64,000 nucleotides of DNA from positions 148,932-212,931 of the forward strand of contig DUEE01000016.1 of the NCBI GenBank assembly GCA_011170285.1. The letters run 5' to 3'. Below the pieces are notes generated by a model. It worked only from the letters and a program-made list of their open reading frames with translations. It had not been told where the DNA came from and ran no database searches. Within the stretch, counting starts at the first letter, position 1; every line of letters starts with the position of its first letter. Position numbers and translations under genes: made by a program. Positions 17,140-26,430 of this stretch are shown piece after piece. The stretch is from Dehalococcoidia bacterium. GTDB taxonomy: Bacteria; Chloroflexota; Dehalococcoidia; Dehalococcoidales; W498.

Positions 17140-18446
17140 TGATTAGGAATCCAGCGGTATCAGGGCAATTTTATCCAGCGTCACCTTCTCAGCTAAAGGT
17201 AATGATTGAGAGCATGGTTGATGAAGAGGCAGTAAAAGAAGAGGTAATAGGTATGGTTTCACCCCATGCCGGGTATATCTATTCGGGATGGGTAGCCGGT
17301 GCCGTTATGTCTAAAATTAAATTTAAGGACACCTTTATCATCATGGGGCCTAACCATACTGGTCTGGGGAAACCTTGTAGTATCATGACCGAGGGCGCGT
17401 GGAAAACACCCCTGGGTGAGGTAGAGATTGACTCAGAATTGGGCAAGAGTATTCTAGCCACCTCTAGCTACTTACAGGAAGATTATGCGGCGCATCAATA
17501 TGAACACTCCATTGAGGTTCAAATACCATTTTTACAATATTTCAAGCCCGACATTAAACTCGTCCCCATCATACTCGCCTACTCTAGCGGTGCCGTTTAT
17601 AAGGAAATCGGCAGGGAAATAGCTAAAGCCATTAAGGACTTAAATAAGGAAGTGGTAATCATAGCCTCAAGCGATATGACCCACTACGAGCCACAGGAAT
17701 CGGCTCAGAGGAAGGATATGCAAGCCATAGAAGCTATACTGGATTTGAATGAGGACGAACTGTTAAGGCGGATTGATGAACTGGATATATCAATGTGTGG
17801 CTATGCGCCGACGGTCAGCCTTATCTCTGCTGCCAAGGAGCTAGGGGCAACAAGTGCAGAACTAGTTAAATACCAGACCAGTGGTGATACTACAGGCGAT
17901 TACTCTGCTGTCGTCGGCTACGCTGGGATAATAATAAAGGAAATGTCGGCTGTAGTTAAGTTAGCCAAGAAAACGATAGAGACCTATGTTAAGGAGGGTA
18001 AGACCCCCCAGCCAGAAGAGCTTACCCCCGAGATGAGGGGGAGGACTGGAGTCTTTGTTTCTATTCACAAGTTTGGCGCGCTACGAGGCTGTATCGGCAC
18101 CATTGAACCCAACGAGAAGAATGTGGCTGAGGAAATTATCAAAAATGCCATCAGCTCAGCTACCAGAGACCCCCGTTTCCCACCCATCGCCCCCACTGAG
18201 CTTAAAGATCTTGACTACAGTGTAGATGTTCTCACTACTCCTGAGCCTATTGACCGCCAAGACCAGCTAGACCCCAAGAAGTATGGAGTTATAGTAGAGG
18301 CAGGAATGCGGCGAGGCTTGCTCCTGCCTGACCTTGAGGGGGTAGATAGCGTGGACTATCAGATTGACATTTGCCGCCAGAAGGGGGACATAGCCCCCGA
18401 TGAGCCAATAAAGCTCTATAGATTTGAGGTGAAGAGGTATAAATGA
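17139..18446 (+). CDS. MEMO1-like (AmrB) - AMMECR1 (AmrA) fusion protein
   Basis: The protein has 435 aa with two domains that are separate proteins in many organisms. Residues about 1-265 are a MEMO/AmrB domain related to extradiol dioxygenases, with the likely metal or active-site residues H43 (P-H-A-G-Y-I-Y-S-G), H73 (G-P-N-H-T-G) and C220. Residues about 270-435 are an AMMECR1 domain with its hallmark L315-R-G-C-I-G. Together with the preceding radical SAM enzyme this is the full AmmeMemoRadiSam set in two genes. The biochemical role is not established. Coupling and fusion argue that the three parts act as one system. Confidence 0.94.
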   Translation: MIRNPAVSGQFYPASPSQLKVMIESMVDEEAVKEEVIGMVSPHAGYIYSGWVAGAVMSKIKFKDTFIIMGPNHTGLGKPCSIMTEGAWKTPLGEVEIDSELGKSILATSSYLQEDYAAHQYEHSIEVQIPFLQYFKPDIKLVPIILAYSSGAVYKEIGREIAKAIKDLNKEVVIIASSDMTHYEPQESAQRKDMQAIEAILDLNEDELLRRIDELDISMCGYAPTVSLISAAKELGATSAELVKYQTSGDTTGDYSAVVGYAGIIIKEMSAVVKLAKKTIETYVKEGKTPQPEELTPEMRGRTGVFVSIHKFGALRGCIGTIEPNEKNVAEEIIKNAISSATRDPRFPPIAPTELKDLDYSVDVLTTPEPIDRQDQLDPKKYGVIVEAGMRRGLLLPDLEGVDSVDYQIDICRQKGDIAPDEPIKLYRFEVKRYK

Positions 18447-18519
18447 CAAACCAGAGCGGATGAGGTGAACTCGCACTTCCACTATATTGCTGATGTACAC
18501 AATTTAGGGAGCAACTGAC

Positions 18520-19728
18520 ATGATAAAGGGTTTTAACGATATCACTTCAGAAAGTCCGATCGAGCAAATTTGGAAACTGCTTCGGTTTTTTAGGGACACT
18601 CCGTCTGTCTCAGACAAAATACGTAGCATTCATGGCATACAAAAAGGCAAGTTCGACGCAGACGTCAAAAAGCAGGCGCAACAAATAGGATATTGCATTC
18701 GCCAAGCAGAAGAGTACTTTCATGCTTCTTCGCAGGTCGGCCTTCCAACGCGTCCACTTTTGCTCTACTATGGTGCTGTCAGCTTGTCTCAGGCGCTTGT
18801 CTTACTTAGGGAACATGGGACTCATTCTCTGGATGCACTCCGAAAGGAAAAGAAGCACAACCACCATGGCTTAGACTTGGAAAGAAGATTAATGGAGACA
18901 GCTCGCCCAGATGCTGGAACAGAGAACTTTTTAGAATTAATCCAATGCAAGTGCCATATTAAGAATGGCATCCCTTGGGGACAGTTTGCTCTTTTCTATC
19001 AGAATCTGGTGCCGTGTGCTTTCGGTATAGAAATAGAAATTCATGACGAAGGCAAGTCTATGTTTCTTCATAGTGATGTGCCGCAAAATTGTGCAGATTT
19101 GTTACCACTAAATTCAATTGTTTCGAAGTATCTCAATGTATTGGATTTGGTGAAATCCCTGCCAGACATTTATTTCACTCTTCAGCAGCTAGGCATTCAG
19201 CCAGATTTATGTAGAGGCAGTGTAAAGGGCACAGTCATACGGTATTATAAGAAGGATGAGCAGGGTAATGAACAAGTTGAGAAGACAAAAGCTGACTGTA
19301 ATTTCTTCATTGATGGTATAACGACAGAACAGAAGGAGCATTTACTAACTTTCTATGAAGAGCGCAATCCTAATATCACTCTCCAAGCTGACTTAGGCTT
19401 GAATATACATCTGCGACTGACTGAAGAAGCCACTCCGCCAGACCAAGTGCATGAGAGATATTTCCCAGATATCTTAGATGATATAAATAGTCGAAAGTTT
19501 TACATATTAAAACCGGAGTTTTATACCCCTGAGCCAGCAGCGTATTTTGTCCTTCTTTATTGTTTAGGGATGCTTGCCAGATACTATCCAGACACATGGA
19601 TGAGAGCCATAGATGAAAATGTTCAAATTGCCGAGCTTACCGACTCACTTCTTAATATTATCTATAGGAAGTTTCCAAACCTGATATTGGACCAAATGAC
19701 TTGGGTAAAGCATTATGTGCATTTGTAG
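18520..19728 (+). CDS. YaaC-like protein of unknown function
   Basis: The protein has 402 aa. The region around residues 60-125 resembles Bacillus YaaC: a helix with A-E-E-Y-F-H-A, then R-P-L-L-L-Y-Y-G, a leucine-rich helix, and an H-H-G-L motif. The C-terminal third again contains a hydrophobic aromatic stretch (Y-F-V-L-L-Y-C-L-G-M-L-A-R-Y-Y), also typical. No catalytic residues are known for the family. It lies alone between the AMR pair and rarA, 34 bases before the latter. Codon use is slightly different from its neighbours, so it may be a later insertion. Confidence 0.75.
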   Translation: MIKGFNDITSESPIEQIWKLLRFFRDTPSVSDKIRSIHGIQKGKFDADVKKQAQQIGYCIRQAEEYFHASSQVGLPTRPLLLYYGAVSLSQALVLLREHGTHSLDALRKEKKHNHHGLDLERRLMETARPDAGTENFLELIQCKCHIKNGIPWGQFALFYQNLVPCAFGIEIEIHDEGKSMFLHSDVPQNCADLLPLNSIVSKYLNVLDLVKSLPDIYFTLQQLGIQPDLCRGSVKGTVIRYYKKDEQGNEQVEKTKADCNFFIDGITTEQKEHLLTFYEERNPNITLQADLGLNIHLRLTEEATPPDQVHERYFPDILDDINSRKFYILKPEFYTPEPAAYFVLLYCLGMLARYYPDTWMRAIDENVQIAELTDSLLNIIYRKFPNLILDQMTWVKHYVHL

Positions 19729-19762
19729 TTAATACTTATTCTAAGCTTAAAGAGGGTGCACT

Positions 19763-21121
19763 ATGGATATGTTTGAGCATCAATTTGAGGAGGAGAAAGA
19801 GAAAGGGGTGCCACTGGCAGCCCGGATGAGACCTCGAGCCTTTGATAACTTTGTCGGACAGGAGCATCTAATAGGTGAGGGGCGTTTATTGCGGAAGGCT
19901 ATTGAATCGGGTCAGCTACCCTCAATTATCCTGTGGGGTCCGCCAGGCAGCGGTAAGACTACCCTGGCTTACATTATCGCCAATACCACCGATTCCCACT
20001 TCAGTCCGATAAGTGCCGTTAGTGCTGGGGTAGCTGACCTGCGGCGGATAATAGAGGAGGCTAAGGAACGCCGTAAGATGTATCAGCAGAAAACCATCCT
20101 GTTCATAGATGAGATTCATCGCTTCAATAAAGCTCAGCAGGATGCGGTTCTACCCTTCGTTGAGGATGGCACCATCACTCTTATCGGGGCTACCACTGAG
20201 AATCCTTCCTTTGAGGTTATTTCTCCCCTTCTGTCTCGGTGTCAGGTTCTCACTCTAAATCCTCTTACTGAGCATGAAATTCACTTCATAATCCTGAGAG
20301 CGCAGAAGGATAGACTAAGAGGTCTGGGAGAACTAAATGTAGAGCTGTCGGCTGATGCATTGAGTCATCTTGTTACTATGTCAAATAGTGATGCCCGAGT
20401 TGCTCTTAATGCCCTAGAGAGGGCAGCCCTGACTACTTTGCCTGGTGCTGACGGGAAGCGTTATATCTCACTAGCTACTATTGAGGATGCCATACAGCAC
20501 CGGGCTTTACGCTACGACAAAGCTGGTGAGCAACACTACGACATCATATCAGCCCTTCACAAGTCAATGCGAGGCTCAGACCCGGATGGCTCGCTATACT
20601 GGCTGGCAAGGATGCTAGAGGCGGGAGAAGACCCGCTGTATATTGCCCGTCGGTTAGTTCGCTTTGCCTCAGAGGATGTAGGACTGGCTGACCCACAAGC
20701 GTTGGTTATAGCCATGGCGGCTCAGCAAGCAGTTCACTTCATCGGTATGCCCGAGGGCAATTTGGCTCTAGCTGAGGCGGCTGTCTATCTAGCTACAGCC
20801 CCTAAAAGCAACTCCTTGTATCAGGCATACTCCCTGGTTCAGGAGGAGATTAAACAAGGCTCCACTGAAGAAGTGCCCCTCCACCTACGTAACCCGGTAA
20901 CACCACTAATGAAAGATATGGGCTATGGCAAGGGATACAAATATGCTCACGACTATCCCGGACACTTTGTTGAGCAGCAAAACCTGCCCGATTCTCTACA
21001 GGGCAAACGCTATTACACCCCCAGTGACCAGGGATACGAGAAAGAGGTCATAGCCCGACTCAAAGCCTGGTGGCCAGAGAAGGAAAAACCCGGTGAAGTT
21101 GAGAAAGAAAGGGAAGGTTGA
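19763..21121 (+). CDS. rarA: Replication-associated recombination protein A (RarA/MgsA), AAA+ ATPase
   Basis: The protein has 452 aa. Walker A is G59-P-P-G-S-G-K65-T66. The Walker B with [14 protein letters not shown] is the clamp-loader-like family signature. T-T-E-N-P-S-F sensor 1 and the C-terminal oligomerisation domain (H-R-A-L-R-Y-D-K onwards) follow. RarA acts at stalled replication forks together with SSB and the clamp loader. It is complete and not in an obvious operon. A tRNA gene with its own promoter follows. Confidence 0.95.
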   Translation: MDMFEHQFEEEKEKGVPLAARMRPRAFDNFVGQEHLIGEGRLLRKAIESGQLPSIILWGPPGSGKTTLAYIIANTTDSHFSPISAVSAGVADLRRIIEEAKERRKMYQQKTILFIDEIHRFNKAQQDAVLPFVEDGTITLIGATTENPSFEVISPLLSRCQVLTLNPLTEHEIHFIILRAQKDRLRGLGELNVELSADALSHLVTMSNSDARVALNALERAALTTLPGADGKRYISLATIEDAIQHRALRYDKAGEQHYDIISALHKSMRGSDPDGSLYWLARMLEAGEDPLYIARRLVRFASEDVGLADPQALVIAMAAQQAVHFIGMPEGNLALAEAAVYLATAPKSNSLYQAYSLVQEEIKQGSTEEVPLHLRNPVTPLMKDMGYGKGYKYAHDYPGHFVEQQNLPDSLQGKRYYTPSDQGYEKEVIARLKAWWPEKEKPGEVEKEREG

Positions 21122-21180
21122 ACTGGGCTCTTTACCACTAGCTTTAACTAATTTACTCTGGCTAAAATTTCAAATGTGCC

Positions 21181-21210
21181 TTGACATCCGATATGGCTAA
21201 TGGCTATACT
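21181..21210 (+). promoter_or_regulatory. Promoter of the initiator tRNA gene
   Basis: A perfect TTGACA (21181-21186) and TATACT (21205-21210) with 18-base spacing. Transcription should start about 7 bases before the mature tRNA 5' end. It is one of the strongest promoters in the window. Confidence 0.75.
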
Positions 21211-21223
21211 TAGACTAGAATGA

Positions 21224-21298
21224 CGCGGGGTGGAGCAGTGGAAGCTCGTTGGGCTCATAACCCAAAGGTCGTTGGTTCGAATCCAACCCCCGCTACCA
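21224..21298 (+). tRNA. Initiator tRNA-fMet (anticodon CAU)
   Basis: The 75-base gene folds as a cloverleaf. The anticodon loop is CTCATAA on a stem with three consecutive G-C pairs (GGG/CCC), the mark of an initiator. The acceptor's first position is unpaired (C1 opposite U72), also an initiator feature, although A72 is more common. The T-arm is GTTGG-TTCGAAT-CCAAC and the encoded 3' end is ACCA. It has its own promoter and terminator. Confidence 0.95.
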
Positions 21299-21317
21299 AA
21301 ATCGAACTCAAAGCGGG

Positions 21318-21362
21318 CGAAGTCCAACGTTGCGAATATGACGGACTTCGTTCCTCTTTTTT
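21318..21362 (+). terminator. Rho-independent terminator after tRNA-fMet
   Basis: CGAAGTCC (21318-21325) and GGACTTCG (21343-21350) form a perfect 8-base stem with a 17-base loop, followed by TTCCTCTTTTTT. Confidence 0.75.
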
Positions 21363-21648
21363 ACCCTCTCTGGAGACAACAGTCAGGGCGGCAGGAACTA
21401 GGTTTTCCACCTAACTTCTCAACCTCCCGCCGAGCTCTTTTTATCTGTAACCTTCAATTATTGGTTGTACCCAATTCAAATATCTGCTGCGCGCTATCAT
21501 TAAATGTAAAGGTACCTGATACTGGAAAACTTGCTAGATGGCTGTTCTAGACAAAGCTGGTTTGATTTTGACTTCAACATCAGATATACTCTTCAATTAG
21601 ATTTACTGAGTGAATAATATCCTAGAATAAAGCCCAACTTGATTAGAT
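21363..21648. other. Intergenic stretch before the liv operon
   Basis: Together with the terminator it makes a gap of 350 bases after the tRNA. Apart from the liv promoter at 21562-21590 I see no gene or structure in it. Confidence 0.5.
21562..21590 (+). promoter_or_regulatory. Likely promoter of the liv operon
   Basis: TTGATT (21562-21567) and TATACT (21585-21590) with 17-base spacing, about 50 bases before livH. There is no obvious operator or leader peptide. Confidence 0.5.
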
Positions 21649-22536
21649 ATGACAGTTAACTGGGCACAAGTATTATTTAATTCAACTATCACTGGTAGCC
21701 TGTATCTTATTGGAGCTGTAGGGCTTACCTTAACCTATGGTCTGTCTCGTTTCCCCAACTTTGCTCACGCTGAATTTATCACCTTAGGTGCTTATATTGG
21801 CTATTCAGTAGCTGAGCAAGCTGGATTAGGTTTCCCGTTAGCTTTGGTTGTCTCCTTCTTGGTTACCGGGATAGTGGGAATCTTGTGCTACCGTGGCATT
21901 TTCCAGCCTCTAGCTAAAAGGGGAGCCACCATCATTCATCTTATGGTGGCTTCCATAGCCCTGGGATTTATCCTTAGATATTCCATTGGTGCTACTTGGA
22001 CATGGAAACCCTTGTATTTTACCACTACCTGGTCTGCCTTTAATATAGGTCCGCTGAGGATTACTGGTCTATGGGTGTGGCTCATATTAACCGCTATAGC
22101 CCTAGCCATCCTTATGCACTTTATCCTGGTTAAAACAAAAATAGGTAAAGCTATCAGAGCCACTTCTAGTAACCCAGAACTTGCCTTAGCCTCCGGAATC
22201 AATGTTGATAGGGTCATCTTGATAACTTGGTTTATTGGTGCCGGCTTGGCTGCATTTGCCGGTATCTTTCGCGGTGCGGATACTCAGATTTGGCCCTTGA
22301 CCGGCTGGGATATTATATTACCTATATTTGCCGTTACTATTTTGGGGGGCATTGGCAACTTCTACGGTGCAATAGTCGCCGCCTTCATTATTGGATTAGC
22401 TGAAAATGTTGGGGTGGTGGGTTTGATAGCACTGGGGCTTTCTACATCATACCGCATAGGGATAGCTTTTTTAATTCTGATAATAACTTTGATTGTGAGG
22501 CCGGAGGGATTAGCTATGTTGTTTAGGAGAGCTTGA
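21649..22536 (+). CDS. livH: Branched-chain amino acid-type ABC transporter permease LivH
   Basis: The protein has 295 aa with about eight membrane segments and the LivH features L-T-Y-G-L-S-R-F-P-N-F-A-H-A-E near the N-terminus and the cytoplasmic E-A-A-like loop (A-I-R-A-T-S-S-N-P-E-L-A). It forms the channel heterodimer with LivM. It is the first gene of a five-gene import operon, with a one-base gap to livM. The substrate could be branched-chain amino acids, or other amino acids, amides or urea, as seen for this family. Confidence 0.92.
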   Translation: MTVNWAQVLFNSTITGSLYLIGAVGLTLTYGLSRFPNFAHAEFITLGAYIGYSVAEQAGLGFPLALVVSFLVTGIVGILCYRGIFQPLAKRGATIIHLMVASIALGFILRYSIGATWTWKPLYFTTTWSAFNIGPLRITGLWVWLILTAIALAILMHFILVKTKIGKAIRATSSNPELALASGINVDRVILITWFIGAGLAAFAGIFRGADTQIWPLTGWDIILPIFAVTILGGIGNFYGAIVAAFIIGLAENVGVVGLIALGLSTSYRIGIAFLILIITLIVRPEGLAMLFRRA

Positions 22537-22537
22537 C

Positions 22538-23482
22538 TTGGATCCCTTGCTTTATGTTCTTGACCTTATTGTCTTTATTGGTATCTTTGGCATAGTCGCT
22601 CTAAGCCTGAATCTAGAGTTTGGCTTTGCCGGACTGGCCAATTTTGGTAAGGTGGCTTTCTTCCTCATCGGTGCTTATACCTACGCCCTTCTCTCTCAAA
22701 TTGGTGTTCCCTTTTACCTTTGCCTTGTCGCTGGCGGCTTAGTCTCGGCTATTTTTGGTTTGCTTGTTTCCTTGCCCGCTCTGAGGCTAAGGGCTGATTA
22801 CTTAGCTATAGCCGTCCTAGCCTTTGGTGAAATCTTGAGGTTGATTGTTAAATCTGAGGAGTTTGCTGGGGGCGATTGGGGAATAACAGTTTCTCCAGCT
22901 ATTTCCTTGGTGGGTGCATCTCACCGAGTTGATGCCCTAGTAAATATAGGCTTGGTCTACTTCTGTTTACTTATTTGCTTTATAGTGGTTCAGCTATTAG
23001 CCAACTCTCCTTATGGTAGAGCAATGAGGGCTATAAGGGAAGATGAAGTAGCCGCTGAGGCTCTGGGCAAGAGTGAGGTTAAATACAAGGCTCAAGCACT
23101 TATGTTGGGCTCGGCTATGGCGGGAGTAGCTGGGGGGCTTTACGCTCAGTATCTTCAGTACGTCCTCCCTGGTATGTTTATGCCTATGGTTACCTTTACC
23201 GTGTGGATAATGGTTCTTTTAGGAGGACCAGCCAATAATTGGGGGGTATTGTTAGGTGCTGCACTGGTTCAGATTTTTAATAGGGGCACAAATATACTCA
23301 AGGATTATTTTATTTTGCCTATTAACCCTACTGACTTGCAATATATCCTGTTTGGTGCTTTAATAATTCTTGTTTTGCTTTACAGACCCCAGGGTTTGTT
23401 AAAGGAAAGCCGGATTAAAACAAAGGCAATGGAGGGAGTTCGGCGTGCAAGAAACGCTGTTAAAAATAAGGGAAGTCAGTAA
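22538..23482 (+). CDS. livM: Branched-chain amino acid-type ABC transporter permease LivM
   Basis: The protein has 314 aa and begins at TTG (22538) after TAGGAGAG. Its membrane segments and the loop A-I-R-E-D-E-V-A-A-E-A-L-G are typical of LivM, and it lacks the long N-terminal extension of enterobacterial forms. It pairs with LivH in the membrane. The last 38 bases overlap the start of livG, which suggests coupled translation. Confidence 0.92.
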   Translation: MDPLLYVLDLIVFIGIFGIVALSLNLEFGFAGLANFGKVAFFLIGAYTYALLSQIGVPFYLCLVAGGLVSAIFGLLVSLPALRLRADYLAIAVLAFGEILRLIVKSEEFAGGDWGITVSPAISLVGASHRVDALVNIGLVYFCLLICFIVVQLLANSPYGRAMRAIREDEVAAEALGKSEVKYKAQALMLGSAMAGVAGGLYAQYLQYVLPGMFMPMVTFTVWIMVLLGGPANNWGVLLGAALVQIFNRGTNILKDYFILPINPTDLQYILFGALIILVLLYRPQGLLKESRIKTKAMEGVRRARNAVKNKGSQ

Positions 23483-24206
23483 GCACTTTGGTGGTGTTTA
23501 CGCTGTCAGTGGGGTAAGCCTGAATATCAAGGGTGGCGGTATTTGGGGTTTGGTAGGTCCCAATGGCAGCGGAAAGACTACTTTATTTAATACTATCCTT
23601 GGTCTTCATCGGCCTGACGAGGGGGACATTTATTTCAATGGTAAGTGCATTAATAGATTGGCTCCTCACCAGATTTATGGTTTAGGCTTAGTAAATGCCT
23701 TCCAGATACCAAGACTTTTCTCCAGGTTAAGCGTATTAGATAATATGCTGCTGGCGGCGCGAGGGCATCAGGGTGACACATTACTAAATAGTCTTTTCTT
23801 GAGGAAAGGCTGGCAGGAGCAAGAAGTGGAACTAGCTGGCAAGGCTATGGAAATCCTTGAAACCCTGGAGCTAGTCCATTTGGCTCTTTCTCCGGCTGGG
23901 GAATTATCAGGCGGACAGAGGAAGCTCCTGGAGGTGGGCAGAGGAGTTATGTCTTCTCCAACATTGCTACTTCTAGATGAGCCGGCGGCTGGGATAAATC
24001 CTAACCTGGGGAAGAAAATCTTTCAAGGGATTGAGGATTTATCTCAGGAGGGATTAAGTTTCTTTATTATAGAACATAGGCTAGAGATATTGTTTGACTT
24101 TGCTCATTGGGTTTATGTTATGGATAAAGGCAAAATAGTGGTTGAAGGTAAGCCTGAGGAAGTGCTAGAAGACCCTGCCTTCTTCGAGGTATATTTGGGA
24201 GTGTGA
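23445..24206 (+). CDS. livG: ABC transporter ATP-binding protein LivG
   Basis: The protein has 253 aa, starting at GTG 23445 after GGAGGGAG inside the end of livM. Walker A is G-P-N-G-S-G-K-T-T, the signature is L-S-G-G-Q-R-K, and Walker B is L-L-L-D-E-P-A-A-G-I-N-P, with the LivG-type N-A-F-Q-I-P-R Q-loop. It couples ATP hydrolysis to transport through LivHM. Confidence 0.93.
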   Translation: MQETLLKIREVSKHFGGVYAVSGVSLNIKGGGIWGLVGPNGSGKTTLFNTILGLHRPDEGDIYFNGKCINRLAPHQIYGLGLVNAFQIPRLFSRLSVLDNMLLAARGHQGDTLLNSLFLRKGWQEQEVELAGKAMEILETLELVHLALSPAGELSGGQRKLLEVGRGVMSSPTLLLLDEPAAGINPNLGKKIFQGIEDLSQEGLSFFIIEHRLEILFDFAHWVYVMDKGKIVVEGKPEEVLEDPAFFEVYLGV

Positions 24207-24209
24207 CAG

Positions 24210-24938
24210 ATGCCATCTATCCTTAGTGTGGAAAATATTGAAGCTGGCTATAGTGATGTTATTATTGTCCATAATGTGTCAATCACAGTAGGTGAAGGTG
24301 AGATTGTGGCTATCGTGGGACCTAATGGTAGTGGCAAGTCCACTTTGCTCAAAAGCCTTCTCGGTTTTGCCAAATTATTTCAGGGTCAAGTTTTTTACCA
24401 GGGGCGGGATGTTACCGGCATGGCTGCCGACAAATTAGTGAGCCAGGGTATAGGCTATGTTCCTCAAATAAACAATGCCTTTCCTAATTTGACTATAGCC
24501 GAGAATCTGGATATGGGAGCATATCACAGCAAAGGTAAAGCCTCCATCAAGTCCGCCATGGGGGAAATATATAACATGTTTCCTGAGCTCAAGGTGAGGA
24601 AAAATTTTTTAGCCGGGAACTTGAGTGGTGGTGAGAGGCAAATGTTAGCCATAGCTAGAGCGATGATGGCGCAGCCTAAAGTTCTGTTGCTTGATGAGCC
24701 ATTAGCTTCGCTATCACCTAAGCCAACTTCAGTCATCATATCCAAACTGGAAAATATAGAAAAAGCAGGTACGGCTATAGTGATAGTGGAGCAAAATATT
24801 AAAAAGGCTTTGAGTATCTCTAAACGAGGCTATGTTTTGATTGACGGTGCCTGTGCTATGGAGGGAGATGCCGACTCTCTATTTACCGAGGAATCCTCTA
24901 GACTGCGCTATTTAGGGTTAGAAGCTAAAGGGAATTGA
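24210..24938 (+). CDS. livF: ABC transporter ATP-binding protein LivF
   Basis: The protein has 242 aa. Walker A is G-P-N-G-S-G-K-S-T, the signature is L-S-G-G-E-R-Q, and Walker B is L-L-L-D-E-P-L-A-S-L-S-P. The V-P-Q Q-loop is followed by N-x-F-P-N-L-T-I-A-E-N as usual in LivF. It starts 3 bases after livG and is its partner ATPase. Confidence 0.93.
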   Translation: MPSILSVENIEAGYSDVIIVHNVSITVGEGEIVAIVGPNGSGKSTLLKSLLGFAKLFQGQVFYQGRDVTGMAADKLVSQGIGYVPQINNAFPNLTIAENLDMGAYHSKGKASIKSAMGEIYNMFPELKVRKNFLAGNLSGGERQMLAIARAMMAQPKVLLLDEPLASLSPKPTSVIISKLENIEKAGTAIVIVEQNIKKALSISKRGYVLIDGACAMEGDADSLFTEESSRLRYLGLEAKGN

Positions 24939-25055
24939 TATATCTATCTTTCTGTGCTAGATTATCATCTGGCGTTAAATTTTGAGGAAGGGAGGTGATT
25001 GACACAAGCCTATTTTAATACTAAATTCTTTGAAAAATTAAAGAAAGGGGGGAAT

Positions 25056-26228
25056 ATGATAAAAAAGTTATTATTGGTGGTGGCTGCCCTATCCTTGATT
25101 ATACCAGCGGCAGCTTGTACTCCAAAAGAAGCTGAGACAATCAAGATAGGCTGTCTATTGGACACCAGTGGCGACCTGGCTGCTATGGGGGTTAGGATAT
25201 TGGATGCTGCCAGGCTAGCCGTTGAGGACATCAATGCTGCTGGTGGAGTGTTGGGAAAACAAGTGGAATTAGTAGAAGAGGATGGTGCCACAGACCCGGC
25301 CATAGGCTTTAACGGAGTAAAAAAGATGATAGAAATAGACGGGGTGCAAGTAATTGCTGGGCCTATGATCACCGGAGCTTCTTTGCTTTCAATACCATAT
25401 GCCAATGGGCACAAAGTCCCCTTGATAACACCATCAGCTACTGGGATTCCGCTTTCTGAGGAAGAGGGAACGGAGTGGTTCTTCCGTACCTGCCTGCGTG
25501 ATGATGCCCAAGGACTGATGTTAGCCGATATCGTCATGGATAAAGGCTATACCAAATTGGCTACTATAGTATTGGATAATAGTTATGGTAAAGGTTTAGA
25601 AACATATATTCTTGAGGGACTTGAAGCGGCAGGATGGCAGGGGGAAAATGTAGTATCAATACATTACAGTGAGGCGGCAAAGGACTATCGCACCGAGCTA
25701 CAGCAAATTGCGGATAGCGATGCAGATGTAGTTCTGGCTGTTACTTACTGTGATGATGGCATTATGATTTTTAAGCAGGCTCTGGAGATGGGCTTGGATG
25801 AAATTGCCTGGCTTGGCTGCGATGGTAATTATGGCTCAGGTCTATTTGAAGAAGCAAAGAGTGCTGAGTTCATGGAGAAGGCCATTGTTGCTGGAACTAG
25901 AACTGTTGGCACGGGCGCAATATGTGACCATTTTAACACTGCCTATGAAGACAAGTATGGAGAGACCCCTGAGGTCTATTGCGATACGGTGTACGACGCG
26001 GTGTGGGCAGCCGCTAAAGCAATAGAGGCAGCCGGTGTCTATGACGGTGAAGCCATAAGGGTTGCCTTGACCGAGTTGGAATTTGACGGTGCTACTGGTC
26101 CCATCGCTTTCAATGATATTGGTGACCGCAACGCTGGTTCCTTTGAGATTTGGCAAGTGGTGAAGGATGCTACCACTACAACTGGCTATAAGAATGCTCC
26201 AATAGAGATAGTTGCCTGGAGTATGTAA
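25056..26228 (+). CDS. Liv-type substrate-binding lipoprotein
   Basis: The protein has 390 aa. A signal peptide (M-I-K-K, a hydrophobic core, then P-A-A-A-C) puts the lipidated Cys near residue 20, so the protein is anchored outside the membrane. The mature part is a two-lobed periplasmic-binding fold of the Leu/Ile/Val receptor family, starting with K-I-G-C-L-L-D-T-S-G-D-L-A. I chose the ATG at 25056 because AAAGGGGGG precedes it and the signal peptide begins there. An in-frame TTG at 24999 would bury the signal. It closes the liv operon ahead of a strong terminator. Confidence 0.9.
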   Translation: MIKKLLLVVAALSLIIPAAACTPKEAETIKIGCLLDTSGDLAAMGVRILDAARLAVEDINAAGGVLGKQVELVEEDGATDPAIGFNGVKKMIEIDGVQVIAGPMITGASLLSIPYANGHKVPLITPSATGIPLSEEEGTEWFFRTCLRDDAQGLMLADIVMDKGYTKLATIVLDNSYGKGLETYILEGLEAAGWQGENVVSIHYSEAAKDYRTELQQIADSDADVVLAVTYCDDGIMIFKQALEMGLDEIAWLGCDGNYGSGLFEEAKSAEFMEKAIVAGTRTVGTGAICDHFNTAYEDKYGETPEVYCDTVYDAVWAAAKAIEAAGVYDGEAIRVALTELEFDGATGPIAFNDIGDRNAGSFEIWQVVKDATTTTGYKNAPIEIVAWSM

Positions 26229-26265
26229 GCGATAGCAGCGATCATTTTTTAATTGTCGACCGTAA

Positions 26266-26306
26266 AGCGGAATGCTACCATAGTTTTGCCGTGGTAGCAT
26301 TTCGCT
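26266..26306 (+). terminator. Terminator of the liv operon
   Basis: AGCGGAATGCTACCA pairs with TGGTAGCATTTCGCT (15 pairs, one G-U) around an 11-base loop, followed by TATT. It may act in both directions. Confidence 0.7.
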
Positions 26307-26337
26307 TATTACAAGGGTGCTCGGAAAGGAGATGGAT

Positions 26338-26430
26338 ATGGAAGAACTCAGTGGGTTAGATTATTTAAAAATTACAGTTCTGGCAGAGGATTCTGTCCTT
26401 TACAAAAGTCCATTAATACCTAAAAAGTAA
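26338..26430 (+). pseudogene. Truncated start of an MBL-fold hydrolase-like gene
   Basis: A 30-codon frame with a good ribosome-binding site (AAAGGAG, 6 bases before the ATG). L-K-I-T-V-L-A-E-D-S and the following residues resemble the first beta strand of metallo-beta-lactamase-fold enzymes of the dihydropterin-ribofuranosyl-phosphate synthase-like group. It then stops long before the HxHxDH metal motif. Read as a gene remnant. Its end overlaps the convergent PNPOx-like gene by 11 bases. Confidence 0.35.

Noticed and set aside
21220..21414. Protein-coding frame across the tRNA region
   Set aside because: It is the translation of the tRNA-fMet gene and has no start signal or family resemblance.
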